Assembly: GCF_000007705.1 (NCBI RefSeq)
Contig: NC_005085.1
Span: 620,001 to 684,000 of the forward strand
Length of the DNA: 64,000 nt
Direction of reading: 5' to 3'
Source of the DNA: Chromobacterium violaceum ATCC 12472
GTDB taxonomy: Bacteria; Pseudomonadota; Gammaproteobacteria; Burkholderiales; Chromobacteriaceae
Under the pieces are notes generated by a model, which searched no databases, was not told where the DNA came from, and saw only the letters and a program-made list of their open reading frames with translations. The position numbers were made by a program, and so were the translations under genes. Positions 55,826-63,073 of this stretch are shown piece by piece; the stretch's first letter is position 1, and every line of letters begins with the position of its first letter.

Positions 55826-56221
55826 ATGAAAGAATTATTTGGCGATGTGGCATGTCCTAAATGTGGTAAAGCGGGAGGCGTTAAAATCAGGACGAGTCGC
55901 CCGATAACTAAAACCTTTGTCGAATACTATTTGCGTTGCAAACATTGCGAAGAAAAAATGAAAGCGGTTTATTCGATTGAAGGGAGTATTTGGCCAAGCA
56001 AGCTTTGGGATGAACAAAAAATACGTAGTGAATTTAAACCCTGGCAGGTGGTGGAACATATCGAAGAAATCTATAAGGTTTATGTTGAACGGGCTGGCGA
56101 GGCAAAAGCTAATATCGCTAGACTGAAAACTGAGCTGAAAGCCGCCAAGCTCGAAGCTCAACAGGTTGAAGAAACCTATGATTTATTGCTGAGTATCGGC
56201 AGTGAATATAAAGCTCAGTGA
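55826..56221 (+). CDS. Ogr/Delta-related zinc-finger protein with coiled-coil tail
   Basis: This protein of 131 residues begins at ATG 55826 after GGAG. Four cysteines (10, 13, 38, 41) frame 'IRTSRPITKTFVEYYLRC'. This matches the Ogr/Delta pattern CPxC...RTSRxITxT..E.Y..C, although the last pair is CxxC rather than Cx4C. The C-terminal half (about residues 75-125) is a coiled coil rich in Lys, Glu and Ala. It is lower in GC than its neighbours, on the opposite strand and convergent with the canonical Ogr/Delta gene. It could be an antagonist or a second activator. Confidence 0.75.
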   Translation: MKELFGDVACPKCGKAGGVKIRTSRPITKTFVEYYLRCKHCEEKMKAVYSIEGSIWPSKLWDEQKIRSEFKPWQVVEHIEEIYKVYVERAGEAKANIARLKTELKAAKLEAQQVEETYDLLLSIGSEYKAQ

Positions 56222-56266
56222 AACTTGAAGCGTAGAAATGGCCCGCCCTCCAGCGGGCCATTTTCA

Positions 56267-56548
56267 TTACTTCAAGACTCTGTGCTGAATCCGGCCGACT
56301 TGTACCGTCAGCGCCGGCGGCGGCGCGGGTTTGGCCAAACTAGACAGTGTGCGCAGCCGCTCGGGCGGAATCTGCGCGCCACCCTTGATCGGCTGGGCCA
56401 CGGTGCGCGGCTCGCTTTCCATCGTCTTGTACTGGTGGCAGCAGTCGTCGTTGCTGCAGTTGTAGTAAATCTCCTTGGCGGTGGCGGTCAGCATGCGGCT
56501 GGTCCGCACTCTCGACACCGCGCCGCACAGCGGGCAGGGAAAGGCCAT
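56267..56548 (-). CDS. Ogr/Delta-like zinc-finger late transcription activator
   Basis: This 93-residue protein has zinc cysteines 5, 8, 31 and 36 (CPLC ... CSNDDC) and the motif 'VRTSRMLTATAKEIYYNC', the hallmark of P2 Ogr and P4 Delta. Those proteins bind upstream of phage late promoters and recruit RNA polymerase. It is the last gene of the leftward unit alpA, Sid-like, capsid, ogr. In P4, Delta lets the satellite switch on helper late genes; a similar role is expected here. Confidence 0.92.
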   Translation of the reverse strand: MAFPCPLCGAVSRVRTSRMLTATAKEIYYNCSNDDCCHQYKTMESEPRTVAQPIKGGAQIPPERLRTLSSLAKPAPPPALTVQVGRIQHRVLK

Positions 56549-56560
56549 CTTCGATCTCCT

Positions 56561-57541
56561 TCAGTCCACGATTTCCACGTCTTCAATCAGCGCGCAGGCG
56601 GCCAGGTTCTCGACCACGTAGGCGTCTTCGCTGGAGTGGTAGAACAGCACGCTGTTGATGGCGGGGTCTTCCTGATAGCGGTAGCGCACGGCGTTTTGGT
56701 TGAAGTACAGCGACAGGTTGTCCAGGCGGGTAATCAGGATGCTGTCGCCGGGAAAGAAGGCGGCCGTCGCGGCTTGCAGGCCGCCCAGGCGCTGCTTGTG
56801 GAACACCAGATCGTCTCCCGGCTCGTTCGACTCGCACACCGCATCCGGCAGCAGGTCAGCGCCCACCAGTGCCACCAACTGCGGATCATCGCGCCAGGCC
56901 GGCGCAAGCAGGGTGTTGACCGCATGGCGCACCAGGCGGTGCAGGCTATGGAAACGCTGGCCTTCGCCGACGCGGATGCTTTCCGTGCAGGCTTGTGGCG
57001 CTTGCTCGCGGATCTGCTGCAGCCAGCCGACATTGACGTCTTCCAGTTGCGGATATTTGGCCCGGTCGGAGTCTGCGGCGCGCATCAGGCCGCGGAAACC
57101 GATCATCACCCGGTCCAGCAAGATGCGGCGCTCCAGCGTCTGCCGCGCGCGGGCTTCGAATAGCGCTTGGTCTTGCGTCTCGCTCATCCAGGCATCCAGC
57201 GTCTCGTAATCAAACGCTGCATCGAAGTTGGTCTGTCGGCAGAAGTATTGCGCCGGCTGCCAGATCTTTTGCGCCGGCTGGCGGGGATGGTGGTTGGTGT
57301 CCACCGTGGCGGCCAGCGTGCCGGCGATGTCGAAGTTTTGCGAACGGCCTTTGACGTTCGCCACGCCGAGAATGTTGATGGCGGACAGCAGCCGGCTATT
57401 GCTCTTCAACGCATTGATGCGGGCCTGCGCCTCCTTCGGTCCAGGGGCCGCATAGTGGCTGTCCTGAGCTTGGTGCGCGTCCATATGGCTGAAGTAGCGG
57501 CCGATGAAGTGGTCCAGGGCTTGGCGGGTCGTGTTTTGCAT
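56561..57541 (-). CDS. P2 gpN-family major capsid protein
   Basis: This 326-residue protein shows clear gpN blocks: N-terminal 'TRQALDHFIGRYFSHM', 'INILGVANVKGRSQNFDIAGTLAATVDT', 'QTNFDAAFDYETLDAW', 'LDRVMIGFRGLMRAADSDR', 'YPQLEDVNVGWLQQIREQAP' and 'FFPGDSILITRLDNLSLYF'. gpN is the HK97-fold shell protein of P2-like phages. Length is slightly below P2 gpN (about 357). Standard P4 satellites have no capsid gene and resize helper capsids; this element therefore brings its own shell subunit. It lies 14 bases after the Sid-like gene, so they are probably cotranslated. Confidence 0.92.
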   Translation of the reverse strand: MQNTTRQALDHFIGRYFSHMDAHQAQDSHYAAPGPKEAQARINALKSNSRLLSAINILGVANVKGRSQNFDIAGTLAATVDTNHHPRQPAQKIWQPAQYFCRQTNFDAAFDYETLDAWMSETQDQALFEARARQTLERRILLDRVMIGFRGLMRAADSDRAKYPQLEDVNVGWLQQIREQAPQACTESIRVGEGQRFHSLHRLVRHAVNTLLAPAWRDDPQLVALVGADLLPDAVCESNEPGDDLVFHKQRLGGLQAATAAFFPGDSILITRLDNLSLYFNQNAVRYRYQEDPAINSVLFYHSSEDAYVVENLAACALIEDVEIVD

Positions 57542-57555
57542 GATGGCGGTCTCGC

Positions 57556-58281
57556 TTAACGGTTGATCAGGGCTTGGTATTGCTCGTCGCGTTCGGCTTG
57601 ATAGCGCATGCGGGCGATGGGGTTGTGGTGCTGGCTGGCCGGCGTTGCCAGCGGCGGCAGCGGTTGGCTAAGCAGGGCCAGCAATGCGTCCGGCTCCGCC
57701 TGGGGAGCGGTTTGCAGCGCCTGTTGCAGCTCGCCGGGCAGCTGCGCGGCAAAGAATTCTTCGTGATTTCTGCGCAGCTCGGCGCGGCCGAACAGCCGCT
57801 CGATGCACGTCTTGGGGGCTTGCTCCAGCAGCAGGGCCAAGACCGGCAGCTGTTGCCCCCATTGGGCGATTTGGTCGTCCAGCACCGCGTCCCAATACTG
57901 GCGGCGCAGCGCGTCGCGTTCCTTGACCAGGGTTTGGCGCTGTTCGAACAGCGTCTCCTGCTGCATTTCCGCCAGAATCTTTTCTTCCTCGGCGATCTTC
58001 AGCGTTTCCTCGGCCAATTCCAGATTGGCCATTTCCTTGCCTTTCAGCTCGCGCACCGCCTTGGTGGGAATGCCCAAGCTCGAGCGCATCGCCTGGCGGC
58101 AATCCTTGCGCGCCTGCTCGGCTTCGCTGCGTAGCGCCTCGGCGGTTTGAACGCGGCGCGCGGCGTTGTCGGCCAGCGATTGCCAGGCGTTCAGGTCTTG
58201 CTCGAAAGCGGCCAGGCGTTCCGTCAGGCCGGCCACGGCGAAAGCGACGGTTTCTTGGGTGTGGGGGTTCTGGATATGCAT
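57556..58281 (-). CDS. Helical coiled-coil protein, candidate Sid/Psu-like scaffold or size factor
   Basis: This 241-residue protein is almost all helix, with a long coiled coil at about residues 20-135 ('VQTAEALRSEAEQARKDCRQ', 'ANLELAEETLKIAEEEKILA') and a C-terminal 'RMRYQAERDEQYQALINR'. In P4 the external scaffold Sid is about 244 residues and Psu about 190, both helical and next to delta. P2 gpO scaffold lies just before gpN. Position before a capsid gene plus length and fold fit Sid- or gpO-like function, but I see no diagnostic motif, and no gpO protease triad. Confidence 0.7.
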   Translation of the reverse strand: MHIQNPHTQETVAFAVAGLTERLAAFEQDLNAWQSLADNAARRVQTAEALRSEAEQARKDCRQAMRSSLGIPTKAVRELKGKEMANLELAEETLKIAEEEKILAEMQQETLFEQRQTLVKERDALRRQYWDAVLDDQIAQWGQQLPVLALLLEQAPKTCIERLFGRAELRRNHEEFFAAQLPGELQQALQTAPQAEPDALLALLSQPLPPLATPASQHHNPIARMRYQAERDEQYQALINR

Positions 58282-58311
58282 GTTCTGAGTCCGGGTGCGT
58301 TGATTGGGGTT

Positions 58312-58530
58312 TTAGGCGTGGCGCGCCGCGATGCGTCCAGCCATCCAGACATCGATTTCAGACGACAGCCAGGCCACGCTTTTACCGCCCAGCGGCACCG
58401 GGGCCGGAAAGCTGCCGCGCTTGATGGCGTCGTACACCGACGAGCGGGACAGGCCGCACGTAGAGATGACTTCCGGCAAGCGCAGAAAGCGCAGCGGCTG
58501 GGCGGTGAGCGAAGGGGCATTAGCGGTCAT
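58312..58530 (-). CDS. AlpA family DNA-binding regulator
   Basis: This 72-residue protein starts at ATG 58530 after AAGGA. The motif 'PLRFLRLPEVISTCGLSRSSVYDAIKRGSFPAPVPLGGKSVAWLSSEIDVWM' is the AlpA/MerR-like helix-turn-helix found in P4-like elements, where it controls excision or late genes. It heads the capsid-ogr unit and is preceded by the palindromic activator-type site. Confidence 0.93.
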   Translation of the reverse strand: MTANAPSLTAQPLRFLRLPEVISTCGLSRSSVYDAIKRGSFPAPVPLGGKSVAWLSSEIDVWMAGRIAARHA

Positions 58531-58589
58531 GGGGTTGTCCTTATCGTTTTGTCTGAATAACTGTGGATGCAATCGGACACGCCGATCAG

Positions 58590-58658
58590 CGAACGCAGTA
58601 TTTCAGAAATTTCAAATCGAGTTTGGCGGGCTTGTTGTGTGGAATCGCCACACAACAA
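58590..58658 (-). promoter_or_regulatory. Candidate Ogr/Delta-type late promoter upstream of alpA
   Basis: A perfect 11-base palindrome TTGTTGTGTGG-N5-CCACACAACAA (58632-58658) is centred at 58645. On the - strand AATACT (58602-58597) could be a -10, putting the start near 58590, exactly 55 bases away. Ogr/Delta boxes (TGT-N12-ACA) are centred near -55 in P2/P4 late promoters. Here TGT/ACA spacings are 11 or 13, not 12. Confidence 0.55.
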
Positions 58659-59164
58659 CAAAACTTGAAAAGCCGAAAAAACGCGGATTTGGCTATTGAC
58701 GACAGGCGAGGAAACGGAAAGCAGCGGGGCGATTTTTGAATAGCTGGACGGTATCGGACCAATATGGACGCAATCGGACATACTCGGCGGCCAATTTAAG
58801 CGGGAGAGGAGAGAGAAGGGCGGAAACGTCAGTCAGCCAAAACGGCGACTGCATGCATAGACTGCATGAAAACGCATGAATCAGGGCAGGGGAAAAACAG
58901 CGCGCCAGGCCATACGGCAAGGGCCTGGCGCAGGTTCATGCAGGTGCATGATTAGCGGCACATGAAGCGCGGGGGCGAGGCGGGGCTTCGATAGCGCGCG
59001 CTGGGGGTAAGTGAGTATTGGCAATGCATGCCGTGGTAGGACGTAACCCAAAGCAGCTGTTTCGGTGTGTTGAAAAAAACAAACTTGTAACGTTAGTCAT
59101 AGCTGAGGCCAAGAAGCAGCGAGAAGCACAAACGACTCTTTAATTGGATCAAGGGGTTGTAGAA
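58659..59164. other. Regulatory intergenic region with repeats
   Basis: No gene is seen. The motif GGA(T/C)GCAATCGGACA occurs at about 58563-58577 and 58765-58779. A nested dyad occupies 58863-58942, listed separately. Open frames on the - strand here lack motifs. Confidence 0.55.
58863..58942. repeat. Nested dyad symmetry with TGCATGAA outer arms
   Basis: Outer inverted repeats TGCATGAA (58863-58870) and TTCATGCA (58935-58942) enclose a perfect ten-base hairpin GCGCCAGGCC (58902-58911) / GGCCTGGCGC (58922-58931). Further GCATGA copies lie at 58874-58879 and 58946-58951. Could be an operator, a second replication site like P4 crr, or a transcription-blocking structure. Confidence 0.55.
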
Positions 59165-60436
59165 TTACAATTTTTCAAGATTAATCTTAAAGTTTATTTC
59201 TCTTTCAATGTTTTCAGAGAAGTCGATGAAACTAAATCCATTATTAGAGCAAACATGCTTAAAGCAATTCAAAAAATCACGATACTCTTGATCGTCAATG
59301 AAGCAGTGTGTGTCTTTACTAGAAAGCGGAACAATAAAAATATACAGGTAGCATGTAAGTCTAAATTCCCCAACCAGATATGGCAGTGTTGTATTGTCAT
59401 TATTTCTTAAGTGCAAAGTGATCTCAGGTCGGGTCGTAAAGAATGCAGCGCTATTCAATATCGCCACTTTGGGTAAAATATTCACTTCTTTCTGGTTTTT
59501 TATCCATTGAATGGTGTCTTCAAAATTACTTAAGTGCTTTGAATCGATTACGCTTAACGCGAATTTGCATAGGGCTTTGTAAAGATTCTGTATCTTTATC
59601 TTATTTCCAGTTTTAAAAGACACATTCTCCGGCATCTCGGCGTTATCATCGCCTGGATTGTTTTGTACGATGGCTATAGATAGATTGCCTTGTTCCGTGT
59701 AAGAAATTTCAAAATCTTTTCCTTTCAGTTTTGGAGGGGCGTTGGTTTTGTTTTTTACCCCATATAATGTCCTTGCCATGTCGTGATAATAAATAAAGTC
59801 TCTTTCAATGTTTTCATCAAAAAAATCATTGCATCTATCACACTCATCGTTCAGGATTAGGATTTTATTGCCGAGAGCCTCGGAGATCGCATGAGCTTCT
59901 TTGTTGAAGGTTATGTCAGGAATTTTATTATAACAAAACCTGCATACTCTATTAGCTTTTAAACCCTCGCCAATCTTTATCTTTTTGCCTTTGTCTAAAT
60001 CGAAAGTCACTATTTCATAGTTTTCCATCACGCCGCCAAATATAGATTTTAATTCACTTTCGCTGAAATCGTTTTGGCATCCATTCAGGCAATTTAATTC
60101 TTTCTCAAGTTCATACTGTTGTGCAGTCGTTAATTCTATGGGTGAGAGGGTAAAGAACCATTCACCAGGGTTTAGTTTATTGAATTGTGAGCCTAGCTGT
60201 TGAATCTGAGGTAGCACATTCTTGTATTTTGATATAAATCTCCCCAAATTTTCTTTGAACTCTTCAGTATTCTGATGCTTGTAATCCATTTTTATAGCTT
60301 GGCTTTTTTCTTCATACTTCGCACCGAATACCGAAAGAAAATCAATAGCTATCTTGCTGTGCTCTACAGCATAGCCAATATCAATAACTCCTCCTAATTG
60401 GTTGGTAGAGAAAAATTGAATTCTAAGGTGCTCCAT
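59165..60436 (-). CDS. HNH-type zinc protein of unknown function, candidate defence gene
   Basis: This 423-residue protein is AT-rich. It has a central HNH-like zinc module: Cys164 and Cys167 in 'VCRFCYNKIPDITFNKEAHAISEALGNK', with the AHAISE helix supplying the catalytic His, and a second pair near residues 199-202 ('DECDRCNDFF'). The N-terminal domain (1-150) and the C-terminal domain (about 225-423) match nothing I know. It lies between integrase and the capsid unit, where P4-like satellites carry variable defence genes. A nuclease that kills or blocks phage is an inference. Confidence 0.7.
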   Translation of the reverse strand: MEHLRIQFFSTNQLGGVIDIGYAVEHSKIAIDFLSVFGAKYEEKSQAIKMDYKHQNTEEFKENLGRFISKYKNVLPQIQQLGSQFNKLNPGEWFFTLSPIELTTAQQYELEKELNCLNGCQNDFSESELKSIFGGVMENYEIVTFDLDKGKKIKIGEGLKANRVCRFCYNKIPDITFNKEAHAISEALGNKILILNDECDRCNDFFDENIERDFIYYHDMARTLYGVKNKTNAPPKLKGKDFEISYTEQGNLSIAIVQNNPGDDNAEMPENVSFKTGNKIKIQNLYKALCKFALSVIDSKHLSNFEDTIQWIKNQKEVNILPKVAILNSAAFFTTRPEITLHLRNNDNTTLPYLVGEFRLTCYLYIFIVPLSSKDTHCFIDDQEYRDFLNCFKHVCSNNGFSFIDFSENIEREINFKINLEKL

Positions 60437-60662
60437 TGCTTACCTTTCTAAGACGTATAGTTTACGCGTGGGGCTGCGTAACAATTGATAGTGATGACAC
60501 AAGCAGCGTCGCCAGGAAATCCATTGTATTCATTATTTTGGTATATTAGTTCACGTGCAATAAGATAAATATGCCATTGATGTAGTTGGCAATGTGACTA
60601 TTTTGGGTGATTTAGGGTAAAGGTCTGCTCTTGGCCGGGTGCGGACATTTTTCTTTACGTTG

Positions 60663-61856
60663 CTAGTCAATACTGCTTTTTTGATGGCGACCTAAGAATT
60701 CAGCCCACCACTGCATCATTTTCCTGCGCTCTTCCAAATATTCCGCTCGATGGTAAGCAGCACGCACTTTGTTGCGCTCTGCATGTGCGAGCTGCTTTTC
60801 TATGATATCTGGATCAAAGCCTTCTTCGTTAAGAACTGTTGAAGCCAGAGCACGGAAGCCGTGAGGGGTCGCCGTGCCTTTGTAGCCCATGCGGCCCATG
60901 GCATAGCCAAGCGTGTTTTCGGACATGGGCTTCTTGAGGTCTGTCACGGCCGGGAAGAGCAGGGCGCTTTTGCCAGTCAGCGGCCGCAACTCCTTCAGCA
61001 GTTCCAGCGCCTGGCGCGATAGCGGTACAAGGTGAGGCTCGCGCATCTTCATGCGCTCGGCCGGGATGCGCCATTCTGCGCGTTCTTCGTCAAACTCTTC
61101 CCAGCGCGCGGCGCGTAGTTCGCCTGGGCGAACAAAGGTCAGCATCAGCAGGTGCATGGCAATGCGGGTCGGAATATAGAGCGGTTCGGCCGCCAGGCGC
61201 CGGTAGAACTCGCGGAGCTCGCCGCGCGGCAGCGCAGGGCGGTGTTCCACCTTCTTGGCACGTATCGCGCCTGTAAGGTCCGTTGCCGGGTTGTGGACGG
61301 CTCGGCCGGTCTGGATGGCATAGCGGATGACGGCGCTGATTCTTTGCAGCACGCGTTGGGCGGTTTCCACTGCGCCGCGTTTTTCTATCTTGCGGATGGT
61401 ATCCAAGATCACCGGTGCGGTTAGTTGGGAAACCGGCAGCTTGCCTAGGTCGGGGAAGGCGTCAGCCTTGAGGGAGTCGAGGATTCTGACTGCGTGGTCA
61501 TCGGTCCAGCGTGGCAGCTGTTTGTCGTACCACTCGCGGGCGACAATTTCGAAGGAATTTTCAACGGTGAGCTGCCGCTCGCGCTTCTGCTCTTTCTTGG
61601 CTGCGTTGGGGTCGGTTCCTGCTGCCAGCAGTTTTCGCGCAGCTTCACGCTTCTCGCGCGCGTCTTTCAGCGAAGTAGTGGGGTAGACGCCAAAGGCGAG
61701 GGTTTTCTGTTTGCCGTCGAAGCGGTAGGCCATGCGCCAGTACTTCGCCCCGTTGGGCATGACCCAAAGAAAGAGGCTGCCGCCGTCTGCCAACTTGGCA
61801 GGTTTTCCGTCTTCCCTGGGCTTGGCATTGCGGATGGCGGTGTCGGTGAGCGGCAT
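60663..61856 (-). CDS. P4-family tyrosine integrase
   Basis: The start ATG 61856 (MPLTDTAIRNAKPREDGKPAKLADGGSLFLWV) is the N-terminal DUF4102 arm-binding domain of P4-type integrases. The 397-residue protein has the catalytic first Arg in 'LTFVRPGELRAARWEEF', the second box 'HGFRALASTVLNEEG', His in 'QLAHAERNKVRAAY' and the nucleophile Tyr373 in 'RAEYLEERRKM'. It lies beside tRNA-Leu(CAA), transcribed away from it, and inserts or excises the element there. A longer in-frame extension toward 62063 runs into the tRNA and is rejected. Confidence 0.95.
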   Translation of the reverse strand: MPLTDTAIRNAKPREDGKPAKLADGGSLFLWVMPNGAKYWRMAYRFDGKQKTLAFGVYPTTSLKDAREKREAARKLLAAGTDPNAAKKEQKRERQLTVENSFEIVAREWYDKQLPRWTDDHAVRILDSLKADAFPDLGKLPVSQLTAPVILDTIRKIEKRGAVETAQRVLQRISAVIRYAIQTGRAVHNPATDLTGAIRAKKVEHRPALPRGELREFYRRLAAEPLYIPTRIAMHLLMLTFVRPGELRAARWEEFDEERAEWRIPAERMKMREPHLVPLSRQALELLKELRPLTGKSALLFPAVTDLKKPMSENTLGYAMGRMGYKGTATPHGFRALASTVLNEEGFDPDIIEKQLAHAERNKVRAAYHRAEYLEERRKMMQWWAEFLGRHQKSSID

Positions 61857-61871
61857 GTTGGCATTTCCTGC

Positions 61872-61921
61872 TGTTGGTATCAGCGTGATGGTATCTTCGT
61901 ACCAATATATATACCAACATT
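61872..61921. repeat. Right arm-type integrase sites
   Basis: Inverted copy TGTTGGTAT (61872-61880), GTACCAATA (61899-61907) and ATACCAACATT (61911-61921) followed by TTGCGC. They match the left-end sites at 48611-48633 and overlap the integrase promoter region, so integrase may repress its own gene. Confidence 0.6.
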
Positions 61922-61965
61922 TTGCGCCGGCTTTGCCTGGATGGTGCCGGACGGAAATGGACAAC

Positions 61966-61999
61966 AAAAAACCCGCAAAGCCTTGTGCTGTGCGGGTTT
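61966..61999 (-). terminator. Element-encoded terminator downstream of tRNA-Leu
   Basis: Arms AAACCCGCA (61969-61977) and TGCGGGTTT (61991-61999) are followed on the - strand by a T run (complement of 61966-61971). It ends transcripts of the tRNA, replacing the terminator at 48484-48513 that the insertion moved away. Confidence 0.85.
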
Positions 62000-62033
62000 C
62001 CTGGTACTTCTCGGACTCTCTCGGAGTTGTCGC

Positions 62034-62118
62034 TGGTGCCCAGAGTCGGACTCGAACCGACACGCCTTGCGGCGGGGGATTTTGAATCCCCTGCGTCTAC
62101 CAATTTCGCCATCCGGGC
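62034..62118 (-). tRNA. tRNA-Leu (anticodon CAA)
   Basis: This 85-base tRNA with an encoded CCA has acceptor stem GCCCGGA paired with TCTGGGC (one G-T). The anticodon stem GGGGA/TCCCC has loop TTCAAAA, giving anticodon CAA, which reads UUG. There is a long variable arm typical of leucine tRNAs, and the T loop is GTTCGAGTC. It is the same isoacceptor as E. coli leuX, the attachment site of phage P4. The integrated element abuts its 3' end, leaving the tRNA intact. Confidence 0.97.
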
Positions 62119-62176
62119 GACATCTGCGAGAGAACGGATATTAACCTTGCGCCCACTGCTTGTAAATAGTTGGCGC

Positions 62177-63073
62177 TCAGTCTTTCTTCATTTTCAGCGC
62201 GTGGTCGTACAGTTGCTTGCGGTTGGCGCCGCTGATCTGCGCGGCCAGCGTGGCCGCCTGCTTGGTGGGCAGTTCGGCGGCCAGGATCTCCAGCACGCGC
62301 AGCGCTTCGGCCGGCGGCGCATCGGCGTCCGCCTCCGCGGCGGGGGCGGCGTCTATGATCAGCGCGATCTCGCCGCGCTGCTGGTTGGCGTCGGCTCTCA
62401 CCCACTCCAGCAGCTCGGCCGCCGGCAGCGCGTGGAAGGTTTCGAAGGTCTTGGTCAGCTCGCGGGCCATCATCACCCGGCGCTCGCCGCCCAGTTCGGC
62501 CACGATGTCCTGCAGCGCGTCGACGATGCGGTGCGGCGCTTCGTAGCAGACGGTGAGGTGGGGCGCGGACAGCCACTGCTGCAGCGTCCTGCGGCGTTCG
62601 CCGCTCTTGGGCGGCAAAAAGCCGTGGAACAAAAAGGTGGGCGCGGTGAAGCCGCTGGCGGACAGCGCGGCGATCACGGCGCTGGCGCCGGGCAGCGGGC
62701 GCACCGGGTGGCCGGCGGCCCGCACCGCCTCCACCAGCCGCGCGCCGGGGTCGGACACCGCGGGGGTGCCGGCATCGGACACCTGCACCACGATCTGGCC
62801 TTCGGACAGCCAGCGCGCCACCTGTTCCGCCATGCCGCGCTCGTTGTGTTCGCGCAGGCTGACCAGCCGCTTGGCGCGGATGCCGTAGGCGGACAAGAGC
62901 TGGCCGGTGACGCGGGTGTCCTCGGCGCAGACCACGTCCGCCGCCTCGAACGATGCCAGCGCGCGGGCGCTGATGTCGGCCAGATTTCCAATGGGCGTGG
63001 CCACCACATATAATGTCCCGCTACAGAAACTATCCCTGGCGGCATCGATAAGGTGGGCGAACGAGGTATGCAA
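62177..63073 (-). CDS. rsmI: 16S rRNA (cytidine1402-2'-O)-methyltransferase
   Basis: Methylates C1402 in the ribosomal P site. It has about 298 residues. Family motifs are 'GTLYVVATPIGNLADISARAL', 'VCAEDTRVTGQLL', 'VQVSDAGTPAVSDPGARLV', 'PLPGASAVIAALSASG' and 'FLPPKSGERRRTL'. The start is uncertain: TTG 63073 has a GGAG site seven bases upstream and overlaps the divergent lpoA start by six bases, whereas the next in-frame ATG at 63157 would overlap lpoA by 90 bases. Confidence 0.92.
   Translation of the reverse strand: MHTSFAHLIDAARDSFCSGTLYVVATPIGNLADISARALASFEAADVVCAEDTRVTGQLLSAYGIRAKRLVSLREHNERGMAEQVARWLSEGQIVVQVSDAGTPAVSDPGARLVEAVRAAGHPVRPLPGASAVIAALSASGFTAPTFLFHGFLPPKSGERRRTLQQWLSAPHLTVCYEAPHRIVDALQDIVAELGGERRVMMARELTKTFETFHALPAAELLEWVRADANQQRGEIALIIDAAPAAEADADAPPAEALRVLEILAAELPTKQAATLAAQISGANRKQLYDHALKMKKD

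Larger units (their letters stand above)
48537..62056. mobile_element. Integrated P4-type phage satellite carrying a P2-type capsid gene, in tRNA-Leu(CAA)
   Basis: About 13.5 kb is bounded by the tRNA-Leu 3' end on the right and an imperfect copy on the left, with integrase arm-type repeats at both ends. Satellite hallmarks are a P4-family integrase beside the tRNA, an AlpA regulator, a TOPRIM primase-helicase, an Ogr/Delta zinc finger and an Ash/P4-like leader. A P2 gpN-type capsid protein and a helical Sid/Psu-like protein are present. No terminase, portal, tail or lysis genes are seen, so it cannot form particles alone and should need a helper phage. The middle is GC-rich; the cargo at both ends is AT-rich. 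Confidence 0.85.

Noticed and set aside
48537-62056. Simple decayed P2 prophage
   Set aside because: The genes kept are those typical of P4 satellites (alpA, ogr/delta, primase, P4 integrase at tRNA-Leu CAA) and are intact; no fragments of portal, terminase or tail genes are visible.
61857-62063. N-terminal extension of the integrase into the tRNA
   Set aside because: The P4-type integrase domain begins at ATG 61856; the extra residues come from arm sites, terminator and tRNA sequence.
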